Shown here: positions 24,478 to 34,111 of the stretch, one piece after another
Numbering within the stretch: the stretch's first letter is position 1
Layout: every line of letters starts with the position of its first letter
Assembly (NCBI GenBank): GCA_021730205.1
Contig: CP072533.1
Coordinates: forward strand, 1,083,380 to 1,147,379
Length of the DNA: 64,000 bases
DNA from: Candidatus Ruthia sp. Cpac_8_S14
GTDB lineage: Bacteria; Pseudomonadota; Gammaproteobacteria; PS1; Pseudothioglobaceae
Direction: 5' to 3'
Translations under genes and position numbers: made by a program
Notes under the pieces: model-generated
The model's database searches: none
What the model saw: only the letters and a program-made list of their open reading frames with translations
Told to the model about the DNA's origin: nothing

Positions 24478-25660
24478 GATAATTTACTTTCTACCCAATT
24501 ATTTTCTTGCACCTCTACTTTTTTTAATTTAAGTAGTTCCAAACGTTTAGGGTTGAAATCTTGATTTAATAAAACTGATAAATTGTGCTCTTTGTGGTGC
24601 AAGTGTTGAAAGTTCTATATGGTCAATTATAATATTATGGTGTAACTCGTCGCGCAATGCATCACCAAGTTGTAAACGTTTTACCTACTGAGTGCGTGTT
24701 TTGTTTGTGCCCTGAGTACGACTAATTACTGCTATATGTTCCTGAGAGTCTTCAATATCAAAATGTTTTTCATGTGTATATCGCAATACTTTATAAGCAG
24801 TTGGAGACTTGTTCCACGGCTTTTTTTGATAATCTTTTGTTTGTTATCAGTTAACAATATGGCCAATTTTTTTCTCACGCAATGCATGTGTATCACGTAC
24901 AGTACTGTAAACAGGGTGAACACCTAAAGATAATGATGGTCATTTCTTTAATACCTTGGCTATGGTGAGTAATCTTTCTTGCTCTTCTCGTAAAAGCTTT
25001 GAACCTGTTAAAGCAAAGCCAATAGGTTCTAATTGTGCATCTTCTGTGCCGAGCAATTTATCTAAAAAATTAAATGGTGCAGTAATAACACCGCCAAATG
25101 CCTTCCAAACCAAATGCGCATAGCTAAAATCTGAATTATTAATATCTCCACGTACTGGTAAATTAATCAACGCTTAACCTTGATTCTCTTTCAACAATGC
25201 CAAAGCCAATACGTACTGGCTCTGACAAAGACGAATCATCAAATCTTAGTGTTGAGTTGTTTAATGCGAAGTCTTCTATCAAAAGATGCCAAGGCTGAGA
25301 TTGATCCTCATGAATTGCTTGATTAATAGTTGCTGACTGCTCAAAATGAAGTTGTGCAATCAATGGATACAAGTTGGTCTAGTTGCTTGTCTTTTGAATG
25401 TTAAGTTCTACATTAGAAATACTCAAAGTACACATCAATAATACCTTGTCAAAACAGAGTGTCAACACCTATATTTAGATAAAGTTCACCTAAACTTAAT
25501 AACGTCTTGCCGCCATCATCAGACAGGTATAAGTTCTTAATTTTTAGTTCTAACGTTAAAGGGTTAAACTCAATTTTCTCTACAGTCATAGCAACCCCAA
25601 GCGCTCCGGCTATAAACATCGGTAAATACTTTTTAAGCGCATAAGACAAACATGCTTCTT
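24478..25660 (-). pseudogene. DUF748-family envelope protein, broken and shortened
   Basis: Several minus-strand pieces in order match DUF748 (AsmA-like, large periplasmic or outer-membrane-associated proteins). Near 25449-25649 is the N-terminal landmark VEKIEFNPLTLELKIKNLYL; near 25163-25372 a middle piece with WHLLIEDFALNN; near 24940-25170 a piece with WKAFGGVITAPFNFLDKLLG and REEQERLLTIAKVL; near 24490-24750 a C-terminal piece broken by stops. They lie in different frames and are separated by stops. The whole covers about 1.2 kb where intact family members usually need over 3 kb, so large deletions have also occurred. The 140 bases between the MutT-ThiE gene and this remnant show nothing else. 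Confidence 0.75.
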
Positions 25661-25670
25661 CAGTCTATCC

Positions 25671-25999
25671 TTAGTCAACCTGTACCAGTTCTAATTTCAT
25701 CTCACCAGTCAGTGCTGAGTTGTTAGAATATTTAATCGCTTGGTTAAAATAATCCTTAGCTGCAAACAACTTATCATTTGCCTTAGCCAAAATTTCTAAT
25801 AAACGATATCCCAAAGGGTTCTTACTAGACTCATCAAAACCTGTTAGTAAAAATTCATAACCATCTTTTGCACCGCACTCATCCAACACACTTTGAGCAA
25901 CGCTTAGACTTAAATCGTCATTAGCCCGAATAAACCGAATCCAAACTAAAAGATAATAGGAAAGCGGGTGGCTATTGATTTTAAGTTTTTCATTCTCAT
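25671..25999 (-). pseudogene. Broken gene for a small exported protein
   Basis: From ATG at 25999 or 25993 the minus strand starts a signal-peptide-like sequence (MKNLKSIATRFPIIF) that meets a stop. A shift of frame then opens about 85 residues (FIRANDDLSLSVAQ to the end LELVQVD) with helix-rich, possibly repeat-like content such as DKLFAAKDYFNQAIKY. I do not recognise the family. It lies just upstream of the DUF748 remnant on the same strand. Confidence 0.5.
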
Positions 26000-26005
26000 T
26001 GCTCC

Positions 26006-26166
26006 TTATTGCTTAGCACGGAAAACACCAAAGCCTGGGTTTGTGCTGTTAGGGCCACTACCTCCATACTTAAACCCTCCAGTCATTTCCTTGCCGTTTC
26101 CATTCAAAAAACCAACTAATTCCACATACTTTTCACTGCCTGTAGTATCTTGATTTACTAAAAAAC
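26006..26166 (-). pseudogene. C-terminal remnant, possibly of a TbpB-like surface lipoprotein
   Basis: About 53 residues are readable, ending FGVFRAKQ before a stop, with glycine-rich beta-barrel-like content (GFLNGNGKEMTGGFKYGG). The GVF-x-AK ending resembles the C-terminal barrel of transferrin-binding-protein-like or Slam-dependent lipoproteins. No start or upstream part remains. The family match is tentative. Confidence 0.35.
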
Positions 26167-26575
26167 TACCTATCCTATGCTGTGTTATTCATATCATCCA
26201 ATAAACTTGTCAATTCCTTGGTGCCTTTGTTGTATTCTGTTTGTAAAATAAATATTATTTATAAAAAGTAGTAGTATTACCTAATTTTTAACGAATGAGA
26301 TAAATAATACTTTTTATGGATACAAATATTACTAAAAATGATTTTATCGGTGACAAGGATTAAAATCGTAAAAGAGGAAAACAAACTAAATAGAGAAAAA
26401 TTAGACGAAATAATGCGCCTTTCTGGCGCTATTGTTGGTAAGTGGGGTGAAAAATAAGCCCTAAAGAAAGGCTTCCTTAGTGGCATTTTTGGGCGATATG
26501 ACGATTTAGAGGTGTATAATTTGGATTTTATTTTCTAAAAAAACATTATACAATTACAATTTAATTATATTGTTG
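26167..26575. other. Non-coding decayed DNA with one short remnant
   Basis: About 400 AT-rich bases. On the plus strand near 26380-26537 a fragment reads REKLDEIMRLSGAIVGKW, a stop, then ALKKGFLSGIFGRYDDLEV, which looks like the broken end of a protein I cannot name. Nothing else is recognisable. Confidence 0.4.
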
Positions 26576-26740
26576 ATGAAAATAATCATAAAATTGCTGC
26601 GCAAAATAGATACTAAAACCTACAATAAAATAACTGGCACACTTAAGAATTACGCTTTAGCACAATTTATTGATTTAAGTTTAGATTATGGTAATTTAAC
26701 CTCAGAAAAAATAAAGGATTATTACAAAACACTAAAGTGA
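26576..26740 (+). CDS. Small antitoxin-like protein beside a broken RelE-type toxin
   Basis: An intact 54-residue ORF from ATG 26576 to TGA 26740. The sequence (DTKTYNKITGTLKNYALAQF and DLSLDYGNLTSEKIKDYYK) looks like the short helical antitoxins that precede some RelE-like toxins. Assignment rests mainly on its place 4 bases before a recognisable toxin remnant. No clear Shine-Dalgarno is visible, so it may not be expressed. Confidence 0.5.
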   Translation: MKIIIKLLRKIDTKTYNKITGTLKNYALAQFIDLSLDYGNLTSEKIKDYYKTLK

Positions 26741-26744
26741 TTTG

Positions 26745-26943
26745 ATGCTGGTTAAATATAACAAACAATTTTTAAAAGAACTTGCAAAACTACCCAAACA
26801 TAGCACACCTATTGATCAAGTTGGAAATATTGAAAAAAATGATAGGCTATAAAAACTGTTTTAAAGTTATAAGAAGAGGAAGTAGATATATTGTTGTCGC
26901 TACCGTGAAGCACAGAAGAGAAGTTTATAAATACTTTCCATAA
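26745..26943 (+). pseudogene. RelE-type toxin, frameshifted
   Basis: The first frame reads MLVKYNKQFLKELAKLP and ends in TAA after about 35 residues. A second frame then gives GYKNCFKVIRRGSRYIVVATV and the family ending HRREVYKYFP before TAA at 26941. The order and the YKYFP-type end are typical of RelE-superfamily toxins acting on ribosome-bound mRNA. The frameshift lies in the A-rich run near 26833, and the middle also appears shortened. Confidence 0.75.
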
Positions 26944-27152
26944 CGCTTGATAATTCAATTACAATTAACCGTGAATGATATAGATTTTAGAGGAAATATA
27001 TACAGCTAAAATTTTTCAATTATCAAAATAATAAGTATCGCCAAAAATCCCCTTATCAAACTTACTAAGGCGTCAGATGTATCGTTTGAATGGCTAACAA
27101 TAATTTGAAAAAATAAGACTAAATAGCATAAGCAAGTCTATTCTTTAGATTA
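26944..27152. other. AT-rich spacer without recognisable genes
   Basis: Between the toxin remnant and the comF remnant I see no coding, RNA or repeat signal. Confidence 0.4.
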
Positions 27153-27760
27153 TTAAGTTCTAGCTAGAATAAGCACATCACAAGATTTAACGCCAACCTT
27201 GGTGAGCGTTTTCTCCATCTCATTCAGGCTAGAAGCAGTGGTCGTAACATCATCAACCAATAAACTTTTTTATAAGACATGGCTTGTGCGTTGAATGCGC
27301 CTTTAATTTCTTTTCTTCGCTGTTCTAAATTTAGTGATGATAGTGGCTTTTATGCGCCTAACACTTTGCGTGTCAATAATTGTATTGGTGTTTTTAGTAA
27401 TAATTCTTACTAGTTCGTGGGTTTGATTTATAGCCTCGCTTTAATACGCGCACGACTTAGAGGCAAGGGAATAATGGCGTCATAATTGTCATTTTCTTTC
27501 ACTATTGAGCGATATAAACTGTGTAACTAATGAGCAAAATAATCGCCAATACACAGTTGATGATTAAATTTAAACTGTTTAATGAATTGTACGCAAACGT
27601 GGGAATAGTCATAGAGGACATAAGTTTTGGAAAAGGCAGGAGAATGGCTCAGACACTCGCCACAAAAGCTTAACTGCGCAGCAAAGGCAACGATTATCAT
27701 TAATAACAAAACTGGATTCGCACGTTCTTGCACACGCAAAACTTTGCAGTCTCAAAGCAA
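27153..27760 (-). pseudogene. comF: comF (competence phosphoribosyltransferase-like), broken
   Basis: The minus strand retains the ComF order of motifs in several frames: a zinc-finger-like NDNRCLCC piece near 27685, CGECLSHSPAFSKTYVLYDY and FIKQFKFNHQL near 27535-27665, then VLLVDDVVTTASSLNEMEKT, the PRPP-loop motif, near 27240, ending with LILART before TAA at 27153. Frameshifts and stops separate them. ComF is needed for natural transformation in many bacteria. It lies just downstream of yaaA. Confidence 0.85.
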
Positions 27761-27782
27761 AGAACGCAGGATTGCTTAGGAG

Positions 27783-28535
27783 TTAACCTCTGGTGAAAAC
27801 CCATGTTGTGCCATCAGACATATCGACTCTAAATTGATAGTCTTCTTTATCAAAATCTTTCAAATCCTCTGCATGAGTGATTCTATTTTTAATCATATAA
27901 TTAACCATCAGACCTCTAGCGCGCTTGGCATAAATACCAATAATTTTATAGGTGTTGTTTTTGAACTCTTTAAAAGCGATATTAATGATTTTGGCATTCA
28001 AGGTTTTTTGATCAATGCCTTTAAAATACTCATTAGAAGCAAGGTTAATGATAGTGTTAGCTTCGTCTTCATTTAATATGGTTGAAATTTCATTACCCCA
28101 AAACTCATATAAATTCTTACCCTTAGCATTCTCAAGCCGAGTGCCCATCTCTAAGCGATAAGGTTGAATTAAGTCAAGCGGGCGAATTACACCATATAGG
28201 CCTGACAACATGCGCAAGGTGCTTTGTGCAAATTTTAAATCCGCCATTGATAAAGAGGGGGTATCAATACCGCTATAAACATCGCCCTTAAATGCAAGCA
28301 ATGCCTGCTTGGCATTTGTTAGATTAAAAGGAGTTGAAAATGTTTGAAAGAGTTCATGATTTAAATTAGCCAGTGTGTCGCTAATTGACATGAGCTGTGC
28401 TATTTCATCTTGGGTTTTTGTCTTTAAGAGCTTAATTAACGTTTTAGATTGTTTAATTTGGCATGTTTGTGTGTATTCATCAATGTTAGAAGTAGAAAAA
28501 TCTTGAGTTTTTGAAGGGGAAATAATGGCTAACAT
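27783..28535 (-). CDS. yaaA: YaaA peroxide-stress protein (UPF0246)
   Basis: A 250-residue protein matching the YaaA family from end to end: N-terminal MLAIISPSKTQDF, central ALLAFKGDVYSGID and LRMLSGLYGVIRPLDLIQPYRLEMG. In E. coli YaaA limits intracellular iron and protects DNA during peroxide stress, and the fold binds DNA. Length is close to E. coli YaaA (258). It is divergent from gltB. Confidence 0.93.
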   Translation of the reverse strand: MLAIISPSKTQDFSTSNIDEYTQTCQIKQSKTLIKLLKTKTQDEIAQLMSISDTLANLNHELFQTFSTPFNLTNAKQALLAFKGDVYSGIDTPSLSMADLKFAQSTLRMLSGLYGVIRPLDLIQPYRLEMGTRLENAKGKNLYEFWGNEISTILNEDEANTIINLASNEYFKGIDQKTLNAKIINIAFKEFKNNTYKIIGIYAKRARGLMVNYMIKNRITHAEDLKDFDKEDYQFRVDMSDGTTWVFTRG

Positions 28536-28595
28536 TAATTAATAAAATTTAAGTAAAAATTGATTAAAATTTTACCTTAATATGATTGATAAATA

Positions 28596-28612
28596 CGCCA
28601 CTAAAAGTGGCG
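28596..28612. promoter_or_regulatory. Short hairpin upstream of the gltB promoter
   Basis: CGCCACT and AGTGGCG form a perfect 7-base palindrome around AAA, about 35 bases upstream of the predicted gltB -10 box, in the space between divergent yaaA and gltB. It could be an operator or a hairpin; there is no T-run in either direction to make it a terminator. Confidence 0.35.
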
Positions 28613-28641
28613 CATTAGAGGCATTAATAGAGTATTTTATA

Positions 28642-28650
28642 TGTTATAAT
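28642..28650 (+). promoter_or_regulatory. Likely gltB promoter (extended -10)
   Basis: TGTTATAAT is a perfect -10 hexamer with the extended TGn motif, 40 bases before the gltB ATG. No good -35 box is visible 17 bases upstream, which is compatible with an extended -10 promoter. Confidence 0.55.
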
Positions 28651-28690
28651 CAGGAGACTTTTTCAATTTTTATTTTGTAGATTTTAACCT

Positions 28691-31600
28691 ATGAGTACCC
28701 AATTATTACACCTACCTAAAGCGCGCGGCTTTTACCATCCAAATAATGAAAAAGAGAACTGTGGCGTAGGTTTTATCGCCCACATTAAAGGCGAACCTTC
28801 ACACCAAATTACCCTTGACGCTCTGGAAATGTTATCTAGAATGGATCATCGTGGTGGCTGTGGCTGTGAAACCAACACAGGAGATGGCGCTGGTATTTTA
28901 ACCAACATTCCACATGAGTTTTTCATTCAAGAAATTAAGCGTTTGTTTGGTATATCGGTTAAAAAAGGTGCTTATAGTACTGGTAATATTTTCTTGCCAC
29001 AAGATGAAAAACAAAGAGCCCATTGCATGGATTTGTTAGAAAAATCTGTTGCACGTGAGGGTCAAACTTTTATTGGCTGGCGTGATGTGCCTATTAATAC
29101 TGATAAAGCTAATATTGGCGATATTGCTAGAAAATCCCAACCTGTCATTAAGCAACTTATTATTGCTTGTGCCGAGGCAACTGACACACCAGCTTTTGAG
29201 CGTGCATTATTTATTATCAGAAAACACACCTCAAATATCATTAGAACAGATGAGACCTTGTCTCAAGCATTATTATTCTACGTTTGCAGTTTGTCAAGTA
29301 GTGTTATTATTTACAAAGGCATGTTAATGGGCTCACAAGTGCTTGATTTTTATCAAGACTTATCTGATATTGAGTATTCAACCTATTTGGCGATGGTGCA
29401 CTCACGTTTTTCGACCAACACATTTCCTTCATGGGATAGGGCGCAACCTTGCCGCTATATGTCACACAACGGTGAAATTAATACCCGCCAAGGCAATTAT
29501 AACTGGATGCATGCTAGAGAAGGCGTCCTAAAAAGTGACCTCTTTAAAGATGATCTGAGCAAAACTCTGCCTGTTATTGAAACCGAAGTATCTGATTCGG
29601 GCAGTTTTGACAATGTGTTAGAATTTTTGATGATGAATGGTCGCACCTTGCAAGAAGCAGTGCTAATGATGGTGCCTGAAGCTTGGCAAAATGACGACAA
29701 CATGAGTGCTTCAAAAAGAGCATTTTATGAATACTTCTCTAACGTTATGGAGCCGTGGGATGGACCTGCCTCCATTACCTTTACAGATGGTGCTTATATT
29801 GGTGCGGTGCTTGACCGTAACGGTCTTCGTCCTTCGCGTTACTATTTAACTCATGATGGGCGCGTTATCATGGCAAGTGAAGTGGGCGTGGTCGATGTGG
29901 CAACTGATAATATCAAAACTAAGGGCAGATTACGCCCAGGCAAGATGTTTTTGGTTGATTTTGACAAAGGTGAGCTGATTGATGATGAAGCTATAAAATC
30001 TGAATTTGCCTCAAAAAATCCTTACCAAGACTGGCTAAATGATCAACAAATATACCTATCAGAATTTCACTATGAAGTTGAAACGCACGGTTTCCATCCA
30101 GAGTCATTAATTCACCGCCTAAAAGCATTTGGCTATAGCATCGAAACCTTGCAATTTATGTTATTACCACTAGTTAACGAGCTTCGTGACCCAGTGGGCT
30201 CTATGGGCAATGACTCAGCACTAGCGTGTTTGTCTAGTCAATCACGCATTATTTATGACTATTTTAAGCAATTATTTGCACAAGTCACCAATCCAGCAAT
30301 TGACTCTATTCGTGAAGAAGTGGTGATGTCATTACGTTGCTCGATTGGACCAGAAGGCAACTTATTAAGCGACAAGGCTGAAAATGCACACCGCTTAGTT
30401 ATTGAGCATCCAATTTTAACCAATGAAGAGGCCGCCGCATTAAAACATTGTAACCATCGTGGTTGGACGAGCAAAACCATTGATATTACTTATGACATTG
30501 ATGAAAATAAAAAAGTATCTGAATTATTAGACAATATTTGCGCCCAAGGCTCTCAAGCCATTAAAGATGGACACACTTTAATTATATTGTCTGATTATAA
30601 TATTGGTAAAAATCGTGTCGCAATATCTAGCCTATTGGCCTCTTCTGCCCTACACAGATACTTAGTTGCCAGTGCCGAACGCACCCAAGTGGGTATTATT
30701 GTTGAAACGGGTGAGGCTCGTGAGGTTCATCATTTTTGCTTGATGATAGGTTTTGGTGCGGATGCAATTAATCCATACCTTGCATTTGAGACGTTATGGC
30801 AAGCACGCCGTGATGAAATCATTGACATTGAAAGTGATGATGCTATTATATCCGCCTATCGAAAGGGCATTGCCAAAGGCATGTTAAAGGTCATGGCAAA
30901 AATGGGTATTTCTACCTTAGAGTCTTACAAAGGTGCACAAATTTTCGAAGCAATAGGTCTGGCACCAGAGGTGATGGATAAGTGCTTTTTTGGCACAGCG
31001 TCTCGTATTGATGGGGTTAATTTTGATATTTTACAAACAGAAAATGAAAAACGTCATCAACATGCTTACCAAACTGACTCTTTAGATAATTTAGGTCAAT
31101 ATCATTGGCGCAGTGGCGGTGAAAAACACATGTGGGATCCGCAAACAATTTCCAACTTGCAATTGGCAGCTCGCGATAATGATGAATCGGCTTATTGGAC
31201 GTTTTCTAAACACGCCAATGAACAAGGCACACGCAACTCAACATTGCGTGGTTTGATGTCGTTTAAAAAATCCAACCCAATTGCTATTGATGATGTTGAA
31301 GATGTTGAAGAGATTGTCAAACGCTTTGCTACAGGTGCGATGAGTTTTGGCTCTATCTCTGCTGAATCACACGAATCTTTAGCCATTGCCATGAATCGCT
31401 TGGGCGGCAAATCAAACACAGGCGAGGGTGGTGAAGATGCCAAACGCTGGACACCAGATGCCAATGGCGATTCACGCCGTAGTGCTATTAAACAAGTAGC
31501 TTCAGGGCGTTTCGGTGTTACCATTGATTACTTAAATAACGCAGATGAAATTCAAATTAAAGTCTCACAAGGTGCAAAACCTGGTGAAGGTGGCGAATTA

Positions 31601-33190
31601 CCTGGTGCAAAAGTAGATGAAGGTATCGCTTCAATACGCCACTCCACACCCGGTGTAGGGCTTATTTCCCCACCACCTCATCATGATATTTATTCCATTG
31701 AAGATTTGTCACAACTTATTTTTGACCTAAAACGTTCTAATCCAGCTGCCCGTATTAGTGTAAAGCTAGTTGCAGAAGTAGGTGTAGGCACGATTGCTGC
31801 AGGTGTTGTTAAAGCAAAGTCTGATCATATTGTTATTGCTGGGCATGATGGTGGCACAGGCGCTTCACCACTAACCTCAATCAAACATGCAGGCTTGCCA
31901 TGGGAGTTAGGCTTGGCTGAGACTCACCAAACCTTGGTGATGAATGGCTTGCGCTCACGCGTGGTTATCCAAACAGATGGGCAGTTAAAAACGGGTAGAG
32001 ATGTTGCCATTGGTATTCTTTTGGGTGCTGAAGAGTTCGGATTTTCAACCGCACCACTGATCACCCTAGGCTGCATTATGATGCGTAAGTGTCACCTAAA
32101 TACTTGTCCAGCCGGCATTGCCACACAAGACAAAGAATTACGTAAAAAATTTACAGGTAAGCCTGAACATGTGGTGAACTACTTATTTATGGTGGCTCAG
32201 GAATTACGTTTAATCATGGCAGAACTTGGTTTTAAAACCGTTAATGAAATGATTGGCCATGTTGATATGTTAGAGATGAATCAAACGCTTAATCATTGGA
32301 AACAAGAAACCATAAACCTAGATGCTTTATTAACACCTGCTAAAAAACTTAGCAAAGACACAGGCACTTATCAAACCATTGCTCAAGACCATCAATTAGA
32401 CCAACAAATTGACAACACGCTCATTGCACAATCAGAATCAGCCATTAAAAATGCTGAAAGAATTCATATCAATTCTGTTATCACTAACATTGATCGCGCT
32501 GTAGGTACAATGCTTTCATCACACATTGTTAAAGCACGTGGTGGTAATAACTTAAAAGATGACACTATTCATATTAATTTTAAAGGCTCTGCAGGTCAAT
32601 CTCTTGGTGCATTTTTAGCAAAAGGTGTTACTTTAGAGGTTGAAGGCGATGCTAATGATTATGTTGGTAAAGGGCTTTCAGGTGGTCATATTATTGTTTA
32701 TCCACCTAAAAATTCAACCTTTAACGCTGAAGATGAAATTATTGCTGGCAACGTTTGTGGTTACGGTGCAACAGGTGGTGAAATGTATTTATCAGGTTGC
32801 GTATCTGAACGCTTCTGCGTGCGTAATTCAGGCGCTATCGCCGTGGTAGAAGGAGTTGGTGATCATGGTTGTGAATATATGACAGGTGGTCACGTTATTA
32901 TTCTAGGCGAAGTGGGTCGTAACTTTGGTGCTGGTATGAGTGGCGGTATTGCTTATATCTATAACCCAAATCATACGTTCGAATCCATGGTCAATCCAAT
33001 CATGATTGATCTTGATCCTATGGATGATGAGACGCAAGTAGAACTGAAACAACACATCAATAATCACGTTAAATATACTGGCTCAGAAGTAGCTATGCGT
33101 ATTCTTAACAACTGGCACGATGAAATCAAGAACTTTATTAAAATCATGCCAAAAGATTTCAAGCGTGTTTTAGCTCAAAATTCTAACTAA
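28691..33190 (+). CDS. gltB: Glutamate synthase large subunit
   Basis: GltB converts glutamine and 2-oxoglutarate into two glutamates, the main entry of ammonia nitrogen with glutamine synthetase. The 1499-residue protein begins with a propeptide of 23 residues followed by C24 (ENCGVGF), the Ntn glutaminase nucleophile. The FMN-binding synthase domain has GGKSNTGEGGEDAKRW near 900, and the [3Fe-4S] cysteines C-x5-C-x4-C are in CIMMRKCHLNTC near residue 1127. A C-terminal beta-helix domain follows (GYGATGGEMY). The small NADPH-binding subunit gltD is not adjacent and not in the window. Confidence 0.97.
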   Translation: MSTQLLHLPKARGFYHPNNEKENCGVGFIAHIKGEPSHQITLDALEMLSRMDHRGGCGCETNTGDGAGILTNIPHEFFIQEIKRLFGISVKKGAYSTGNIFLPQDEKQRAHCMDLLEKSVAREGQTFIGWRDVPINTDKANIGDIARKSQPVIKQLIIACAEATDTPAFERALFIIRKHTSNIIRTDETLSQALLFYVCSLSSSVIIYKGMLMGSQVLDFYQDLSDIEYSTYLAMVHSRFSTNTFPSWDRAQPCRYMSHNGEINTRQGNYNWMHAREGVLKSDLFKDDLSKTLPVIETEVSDSGSFDNVLEFLMMNGRTLQEAVLMMVPEAWQNDDNMSASKRAFYEYFSNVMEPWDGPASITFTDGAYIGAVLDRNGLRPSRYYLTHDGRVIMASEVGVVDVATDNIKTKGRLRPGKMFLVDFDKGELIDDEAIKSEFASKNPYQDWLNDQQIYLSEFHYEVETHGFHPESLIHRLKAFGYSIETLQFMLLPLVNELRDPVGSMGNDSALACLSSQSRIIYDYFKQLFAQVTNPAIDSIREEVVMSLRCSIGPEGNLLSDKAENAHRLVIEHPILTNEEAAALKHCNHRGWTSKTIDITYDIDENKKVSELLDNICAQGSQAIKDGHTLIILSDYNIGKNRVAISSLLASSALHRYLVASAERTQVGIIVETGEAREVHHFCLMIGFGADAINPYLAFETLWQARRDEIIDIESDDAIISAYRKGIAKGMLKVMAKMGISTLESYKGAQIFEAIGLAPEVMDKCFFGTASRIDGVNFDILQTENEKRHQHAYQTDSLDNLGQYHWRSGGEKHMWDPQTISNLQLAARDNDESAYWTFSKHANEQGTRNSTLRGLMSFKKSNPIAIDDVEDVEEIVKRFATGAMSFGSISAESHESLAIAMNRLGGKSNTGEGGEDAKRWTPDANGDSRRSAIKQVASGRFGVTIDYLNNADEIQIKVSQGAKPGEGGELPGAKVDEGIASIRHSTPGVGLISPPPHHDIYSIEDLSQLIFDLKRSNPAARISVKLVAEVGVGTIAAGVVKAKSDHIVIAGHDGGTGASPLTSIKHAGLPWELGLAETHQTLVMNGLRSRVVIQTDGQLKTGRDVAIGILLGAEEFGFSTAPLITLGCIMMRKCHLNTCPAGIATQDKELRKKFTGKPEHVVNYLFMVAQELRLIMAELGFKTVNEMIGHVDMLEMNQTLNHWKQETINLDALLTPAKKLSKDTGTYQTIAQDHQLDQQIDNTLIAQSESAIKNAERIHINSVITNIDRAVGTMLSSHIVKARGGNNLKDDTIHINFKGSAGQSLGAFLAKGVTLEVEGDANDYVGKGLSGGHIIVYPPKNSTFNAEDEIIAGNVCGYGATGGEMYLSGCVSERFCVRNSGAIAVVEGVGDHGCEYMTGGHVIILGEVGRNFGAGMSGGIAYIYNPNHTFESMVNPIMIDLDPMDDETQVELKQHINNHVKYTGSEVAMRILNNWHDEIKNFIKIMPKDFKRVLAQNSN

Positions 33191-33204
33191 CAGTCTCAAA
33201 ACTA

Positions 33205-33535
33205 GAAGAAAGTGCAGGTTTTTTTATCTCGCTACTGGATTGGAAAGAGGTGCGTAGAAATAAAACATACCCATCTATCTTTGTTAGTGATGGTCATGTT
33301 ATGCTCACACTTTGGCTAACCAAAGAAAACACACCAAACCCATTCAATAAAAATATCGGTCTACATCATATAGCACTTAGAATTGGAAGTGAGCAAAGTC
33401 TAAATACACCCTACCAGGATATAACATTAACATTTAATTCCCGCCAGAGCAATTAAGGCAAAAGAGCCTGCCAAACATACGATGTGTTATGAGCCAAGTG
33501 GTATTCGAATAGTATTCATATACTCAGGCAATTAA
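33205..33535 (+). pseudogene. Glyoxalase/VOC-family protein, frameshifted
   Basis: Pieces in two frames match a small vicinal-oxygen-chelate protein: RNKTYPSIFVSDGHVMLTLW and NIGLHHIALRI at 33250-33400, then after a frameshift AKEPAKHTMCYEPSGIRI and VFIYSGN before the stop at 33535. The VOC metal-binding pattern (LHHIALR, YEPSG) is recognisable. The start is missing and the frames do not join, so it is dead. Confidence 0.75.
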
Positions 33536-33562
33536 ATTGCTACCTCAATAATAGAATGTGTG

Positions 33563-34057
33563 TTACTTCCAGTGGACCTTTCTTTGTAAGACGACAAAGT
33601 CATAGGCATGTGGATCTTTCTCACCAGCTTGATGAGATTCACGGCTAAATTCGACAAATTGAGTACGGTCAAATTCTGGAAAATACGCATCGCCCTCAAA
33701 TTTATCCTTAACTTCGGTGATATAAAGTCTATCAACCCTATCTATCATTTGTTCGTAAAAAGATGCGCCGCCCATAACCATCAGCTCATCACCATTAGCT
33801 AGATTTAATGCTGCGTTAATACTACCAACAATCTCACAACCATCAGCTTTAAATTTAGTGTTTCGACTCACAATAATATTGCGACGATTAGGTAATGGCT
33901 TGCCAATGGAGTCATAAGTTTTACGCCCCACTAAGACGGTCTTACCTGTCGTTGTCCTTTTAAAATAAGCCAAATCAGCTGGCAAATGCCAAGGCAAAGC
34001 GTTATTTTTACCAATCAGCTGATTATCATCCATTGCGACAATAATAGATAATTTCAT
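33563..34057 (-). CDS. folA: Dihydrofolate reductase
   Basis: FolA reduces dihydrofolate to tetrahydrofolate with NADPH. The 164-residue protein has the catalytic acid D28 in LPWHLPADLAYF, the NADPH-binding GRKTYDSIGKPLPNRRNI and the VMGGASFYEQ motif near residue 94. Length is near the bacterial norm (about 160). It is divergent from the Maf gene. Confidence 0.96.
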   Translation of the reverse strand: MKLSIIVAMDDNQLIGKNNALPWHLPADLAYFKRTTTGKTVLVGRKTYDSIGKPLPNRRNIIVSRNTKFKADGCEIVGSINAALNLANGDELMVMGGASFYEQMIDRVDRLYITEVKDKFEGDAYFPEFDRTQFVEFSRESHQAGEKDPHAYDFVVLQRKVHWK

Positions 34058-34111
34058 AGAAAAAGTTTCAAATAAAGTAAAATAATGCCTATTTTACAAA
34101 TATCACTCATC

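Noticed and set aside
24736..24927. Opposed 63-residue ORFs with membrane-like content on both strands
   Set aside because: They mirror each other over the decayed DUF748 region, have no recognisable family and lack initiation signals.
28596..28612. Hairpin before gltB as a terminator or riboswitch
   Set aside because: It has no T-run and is upstream of the likely promoter, so it is not in the gltB leader; it is listed only as a possible operator.
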